DNA of 64,000 nt from Paenibacillus plantarum (GTDB taxonomy: Bacteria > Bacillota > Bacilli > Paenibacillales > NBRC-103111), in contig NZ_WHNY01000064.1 in assembly GCF_013141695.1 (NCBI RefSeq), positions 1-64,000 of the forward strand, in the 5' to 3' direction. The translations under genes were made by a program, and so were the position numbers. Shown here one piece after another: positions 60,335 to 64,000 of this stretch. The notes beneath the pieces are model-generated. The model was not told the origin of the DNA, ran no database searches, and saw nothing but the letters and a program-made list of their open reading frames with translations. Position 1 is the first letter of the stretch. Every line of letters begins with the position of its first letter.

Positions 60335-62041
60335 ATGATAAACACAATGACAACGAGAGGGGGAAGTACGCTGCGTAATCCAATCCAACGAGCTCGCCTT
60401 CCAATACTGATGACCACTGTGGTGATCATATCCATTATGACAGGCTGCTCTACCTATACTAAGGATGCACAAGAATCCGACGCGCAGAAGTCTGCGAAAC
60501 GGGGCAAGATTACCGTCACGATCTATGATCGTGGCAACATTCCTTCGGGCCAAGGAACGGTTGAAAATAATCTCATGACAAAATGGATGAATCAAGCGGG
60601 TCCCGTGGATGTCACCTTCATTCCTTTACCAAGGACGCAGTCTGATCAGAAGCTGAACACGCTATTCGCAGGTGGAGGCGCGCCAGATCTCATTCTGGAG
60701 TATGCGCCGCATGTCAAGAATCCGTTGATCGACCAGGGACAGCTTCGTCCCATCGACGATATGATTGAGAGCTACAGCACAACCTACAAGTCGCTGCTCA
60801 CGAAGTATCCGGCACTCCGCAAAGCAGGCACGGGAACCGATGGCAAGCTGTACCAATTCGGCCGTATTAACGAAACGATTCCTCAGCGCGGCGTTTTTAT
60901 TCGCAAGGATTGGCTGGAGAAGCTGCATCTGAACATTCCGCAGACAACCGAGGAGATGTATCAGGTAGCCAAAGCATTTACCGAGCAGGACCCTGATGGG
61001 AACGGGGAAAAGGATACCTATGGACTTGCCCTCGCCTATAACGCCGTCGCAACATTGAACGAAATGTTCGGCGTTACGTATCCGGGGTTCGTTGTGCAAG
61101 ACAATCAGCTCATTCATGGCTGGGAGAATATCCAAGCCGTAACGGCCTTCAAGAAGCGACTGTACACAGAGGGATTGGTGGACAAGGATTTTTACACCGA
61201 TAAGAATGGATCCAAAGCGAAGCAGGATTTCTTGAACGGGAAAATCGGCATCTATATGGAGCAGTTTAATGTGCCGATCACCTTCTATAACGATTTCTAT
61301 GTGGGCTTGAAAAAGAATGTGCCTGATGCCGAGCTGGCTATTATGCCCTACCCAGAAACCCCTGTGGGACGGTTTAATCCGATTTTTGTGAATCCGATTC
61401 AAATGACGGGTGTCGTAAATGCCGAAACGAAGGATCCCGAAGCGGTTATGAAGTATGTCGATTTCGCAGCTTCGGAGACGTTTATGAAGACGATGTACTA
61501 CGGGTTCGAAGGTGTGCATAGCAAGACGCCGCCAGGGCAATGTCCGCAAGTGACGGACTTGAATAAGTGGAAAACGGAATTCAACTACGCCTCTGGTGAC
61601 TTCGGGATGCTAGCTTCACCGACACTTGCAGGTAAATGCTATTTCGGTGTAGAGAAAATGGACACGAAGGACCCTTTGCAGCAGGAAGTTAAGAAGATGT
61701 TCGAAGCGAATTCTTCTTTCATCGATTTTAATTTGCAGATGGCAGGTCCCACGCATTCCGAGCAAATGCCGCAGCTGCCGAAAGATCTTCAGCAGATTCT
61801 TACAGACACGATGAAGCAAGTGGATGTAGGTGATGGCGACATTTGGATGAAGGCCATTTTGACACCCAATTATTCGCCAGAGCAAGCGAAGAAGGATGCT
61901 ATTGCTGCTTGGGAGAAAGCGGGAGGCATACGAGTGGACGCTTGGTACAAAGCCTTTTATGAGAAGGACAAGGATAAGATTATTATGACCAAAGATATTT
62001 ATGATATTTTCAAGCAACAACGTGCGCTTCAGAACAAATGA
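60335..62041 (+). CDS. extracellular solute-binding lipoprotein, importer 2
   Basis: A binding protein of up to 568 residues. The signal (LPILMTTVVIISIMTGC) ends in lipobox MTGC, so it is anchored outside the membrane. The subfamily motif DPDGNGEKDTYGLAL is present, as in the importer-1 protein. The start is unclear: ATG 60335 and ATG 60347 have no ribosome site, whereas AGAGGGGG lies an ideal distance from a CTG at 60371, which would give MRNPIQRARLPIL. The full open frame is listed. Two permease genes follow. Confidence 0.9.
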   Translation: MINTMTTRGGSTLRNPIQRARLPILMTTVVIISIMTGCSTYTKDAQESDAQKSAKRGKITVTIYDRGNIPSGQGTVENNLMTKWMNQAGPVDVTFIPLPRTQSDQKLNTLFAGGGAPDLILEYAPHVKNPLIDQGQLRPIDDMIESYSTTYKSLLTKYPALRKAGTGTDGKLYQFGRINETIPQRGVFIRKDWLEKLHLNIPQTTEEMYQVAKAFTEQDPDGNGEKDTYGLALAYNAVATLNEMFGVTYPGFVVQDNQLIHGWENIQAVTAFKKRLYTEGLVDKDFYTDKNGSKAKQDFLNGKIGIYMEQFNVPITFYNDFYVGLKKNVPDAELAIMPYPETPVGRFNPIFVNPIQMTGVVNAETKDPEAVMKYVDFAASETFMKTMYYGFEGVHSKTPPGQCPQVTDLNKWKTEFNYASGDFGMLASPTLAGKCYFGVEKMDTKDPLQQEVKKMFEANSSFIDFNLQMAGPTHSEQMPQLPKDLQQILTDTMKQVDVGDGDIWMKAILTPNYSPEQAKKDAIAAWEKAGGIRVDAWYKAFYEKDKDKIIMTKDIYDIFKQQRALQNK

Positions 62042-62081
62042 GGGGCGTACCTGACACTCAGTTAGGTGGTGACGAATCGGT

Positions 62082-63014
62082 ATGGCATCTGAGATGGCTA
62101 GGAGTAAGACACAGCTTGCATTGCGCTACATCAATAAGAAGAAATATTTGTACATCCTTTTGATTCCAGCTGTTGTGTACTTTCTCATTTTCAATTATGT
62201 GCCGATGTACGGCATTATCATTGCGTTTAAGGATTTTAATTTCTCCAAAGGGATTGTCGGAAGTCCCTGGATTGGATTCGAGAATTTCCGATACATGTTC
62301 GGGCTCAGTGATTTCTACACGGTGTTCTGGAACTCGTTGTACTTAAGTTTTCTGCGACTTGTATTTGGGTTTCCTTTCCCGATTCTACTGGCTTTACTGC
62401 TCAATGAGATGCGTAACCGCACCTATCAACGTATTACGCAGACGATTATCTATCTGCCGCATTTTATTTCTTGGGTGGTCATTGGGGGTATTCTCGTCAA
62501 CTTCTTATCCCCGTCATGGGGAGTCGTGAATATTTTCTTGAAGCAGTTTGGCTTTGAGCCGGTGTTCTTCCTCGCGGATACGAATTACTTCCGACCTTTG
62601 GTGATCCTTAGCAGCATGTGGAAAGAATCGGGTTGGGAAAGCATTTTGTACTTAGCCGCGATGGTTGGGATCAATACGGAACTGTATGAGGCCGCTAGTA
62701 TCGATGGTGCAAACCGCTTCCAAAGAATCCTAAACGTCACGCTGCCAGGGATCAAATCGACGATTATTATCTTGCTGATTCTAAGGCTGGGTCATATTAT
62801 GGGCAATGGCTTTGAACAGATTTTTGTATTGCAAAATCCGTTGAACCTCAGTGTTTCCGAAGTGTTTGAGACCTATGTGTACCGCGTCGGGTTGATTGGC
62901 GGAAGGTTCTCTTTCGGTACAACCGTTGGGCTGTTCACCTCTGTGATTGGGTTGATATTCCTGCTAGCCAGCAACCAGATCGCAAAGTGGATGAAAGAAG
63001 ATGGGATTTGGTAA
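62082..63014 (+). CDS. ABC transporter permease (LplB-type), importer 2
   Basis: A 310-residue permease with six membrane helices. YLYILLIPAVVYFLIFNYVPMYGIIIAFKDFNF and the EAA motif YEAASIDGANRFQRILNVTLPGI are typical of LplB. TTAGGTGGTGA precedes the ATG. It is the partner of the permease at 63030 and a paralogue of the one at 47496-48395. Confidence 0.92.
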   Translation: MASEMARSKTQLALRYINKKKYLYILLIPAVVYFLIFNYVPMYGIIIAFKDFNFSKGIVGSPWIGFENFRYMFGLSDFYTVFWNSLYLSFLRLVFGFPFPILLALLLNEMRNRTYQRITQTIIYLPHFISWVVIGGILVNFLSPSWGVVNIFLKQFGFEPVFFLADTNYFRPLVILSSMWKESGWESILYLAAMVGINTELYEAASIDGANRFQRILNVTLPGIKSTIIILLILRLGHIMGNGFEQIFVLQNPLNLSVSEVFETYVYRVGLIGGRFSFGTTVGLFTSVIGLIFLLASNQIAKWMKEDGIW

Positions 63015-63029
63015 GAGGAGGTTACTGTT

Positions 63030-63902
63030 GTGGGTATTCGATCGTTTGGCGATAAAGTTTTTGATGGTTTGAATTATGGCATTGTAACGCTGTTCGCAAT
63101 CGTGTGCTTGTTTCCATTCTTCTATGTGGCTGCATTCTCGATTACACCGTACTCTGAGTATTTGGCGAATCCCTTGAAGCTCATCCCTTATCACATTGAG
63201 CTAGCGGCGTATAAGCAGATTCTGCAGATGCCGCTCATGTGGACTGGATATAAGAATACGCTGATCATCACGATCATAGGTGTAGCGCTCAATATATTCC
63301 TGCTTCTGATTTCAGCTTATCCGCTATCCAAAACGGATTTAAAGGGAAGAAACATCATTATGATTCTCATTACCTTCACGATGTTCTTCAATGGTGGGTT
63401 GATTCCTAACTTTTACTTAATCAAAACGTTGCATATATACAACACTTTATGGGCGATGATTTTACCTGGCGTCTTGGGCGCCTACAATTTGATCTTAATG
63501 AAGAACTTTGTAAGCGCTATACCAGCGAGTTTGGAGGAATCGGCATTTATCGATGGGGCCAATGAAATCAAGGTTTTGTATAAAATTATCGTGCCACTAT
63601 CTAAGCCGGCTATTGCGACCTTCGTTATTTTCCATGCGGTGACGCAGTGGAACACGTTCTTCTCAGCGATTATATACACCTCCAAGCGAAGTCTATGGCC
63701 TTTGATGTTGATTTTGCGGGAGATGGTCGTCGATGATGGCGGCATTGCCAAAGATGCCATGGATATGAACAACAGCGGTATTACGGTATTTACGATTAAA
63801 ATGGCGATCATTATTTTTGCGACACTCCCGATTCTGCTTGTGTATCCTTTCCTACAAAAGTATTTCATGAAGGGTGTACTGGTAGGTTCGATTAAAGGGT
63901 AA
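63030..63902 (+). CDS. carbohydrate ABC transporter permease (YtcP-type), importer 2
   Basis: A 290-residue second permease (GIVTLFAIVCLFPFFYVAAFSI near the start; EAA loop EESAFIDGANEIKVLYKIIVPLSKP; tail FMKGVLVGSIKG). GTG 63030 has AGAGGAGG 8 nt upstream. Like importer 1, it has no cognate ATPase gene beside it in the visible sequence. Confidence 0.92.
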   Translation: MGIRSFGDKVFDGLNYGIVTLFAIVCLFPFFYVAAFSITPYSEYLANPLKLIPYHIELAAYKQILQMPLMWTGYKNTLIITIIGVALNIFLLLISAYPLSKTDLKGRNIIMILITFTMFFNGGLIPNFYLIKTLHIYNTLWAMILPGVLGAYNLILMKNFVSAIPASLEESAFIDGANEIKVLYKIIVPLSKPAIATFVIFHAVTQWNTFFSAIIYTSKRSLWPLMLILREMVVDDGGIAKDAMDMNNSGITVFTIKMAIIIFATLPILLVYPFLQKYFMKGVLVGSIKG

Positions 63903-63987
63903 TTTTCATCATTTCGCAAGGGTAAGCCTCGATTAAATCTGCCATTCTGCAGTTTAATAATAGCGATACATAAAGGAGATGTTGGTA

Positions 63988-64000
63988 TTGAAAGGGTCAG
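63988..64000 (+). CDS. possible start of a further gene, cut by the window end
   Basis: AAAGGAG at 63973-63979 stands 8 nt before a TTG (63988) that opens a frame to the end of the window. Only four codons are visible, so nothing can be said of the product; an enzyme of the same sugar operon would be usual in this position. Confidence 0.3.

Noticed and set aside
60662..61549. 295-codon minus-strand open frame opposite the importer-2 binding protein gene
   Set aside because: Antisense shadow; no domain or start signal, and the opposite frame has a clear lipobox and binding-protein motifs.
1..64000. tRNA or rRNA genes, prophage or integrative element
   Set aside because: No tRNA cloverleaf or rRNA segment was recognised on reading, and apart from the IS no integrase, phage structural or conjugation genes are present.

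Overview
The window looks like a chromosomal segment of a Paenibacillus-type bacterium: a spore-forming Bacillota of medium GC. Evidence for this is the GerA-class germinant receptor genes, a GerPF-like spore gene, a SigI/RsgI pair with a sigma-I-type promoter, split glycine decarboxylase genes behind a tandem glycine riboswitch, and two Lpl-type sugar importers beside YesM/YesN-type regulators. Assignments come from reading the sequence and from family knowledge; no database search was run.

Region by region. 1-2.0 kb: a DUF559-like nuclease-fold protein (minus strand) and a VanW-family gene. 2.0-8.0 kb: a germinant-receptor operon in the order A-B-C-B-C. 8.1-12.2 kb: leuB, an SDR/Crp-like pair, a 2-Cys peroxiredoxin, a GcvH-like protein lacking the lipoyl lysine, and a Gly/Ser/Asp/His-rich small membrane protein. 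12.2-18.0 kb: an alpha-glucan block on the minus strand (DUF4912, a GH57-GT4 fusion, GH15). 18.1-21.3 kb: small and regulatory genes, including a LytTR response regulator facing a kinase-less sensor-like membrane protein. 21.4-29.8 kb: sigI-rsgI, an Fe-S aldo/keto reductase, leucyl aminopeptidase, an MFS transporter and a Gfo/Idh/MocA oxidoreductase. 30.0-35.5 kb: gcvPB-gcvPA-gcvT (minus), glycine riboswitch, divergent gcvH, and a sulfite-oxidase-like molybdoenzyme. 35.7-37.4 kb: an IS1182-like insertion sequence.

From 37.5 kb to the end the window is carbohydrate territory. A divergent AraC regulator faces four overlapping genes (aldo/keto reductase, unknown 651-residue protein, fuconolactonase-like amidohydrolase, mutarotase-like protein), which resembles oxidative catabolism of L-fucose or a similar sugar. 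Next come a membrane-bound AraC sensor-regulator and its divergent importer operon, which also carries a large secreted beta-helix enzyme (GH141-like) and a cytosolic heparinase II/III-like lyase. After a deleted glycosidase remnant and two small genes (one GerPF-like), there is a YesM/YesN two-component pair and a second importer. Neither importer carries an ATPase gene, so a shared MsmX-type ATPase elsewhere is likely.

The most unusual non-coding structures are intergenic repeat elements. Two copies of a 189-bp element carry four 25-nt imperfect palindromes at exactly 51/62/51-bp steps; one copy is interrupted by the IS, with a 5-bp target duplication. A second element has four GGGGAAC-type units in two-plus-two inverted arrangement. 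A third, GC-rich hairpin repeat follows the Gfo/Idh/MocA gene.
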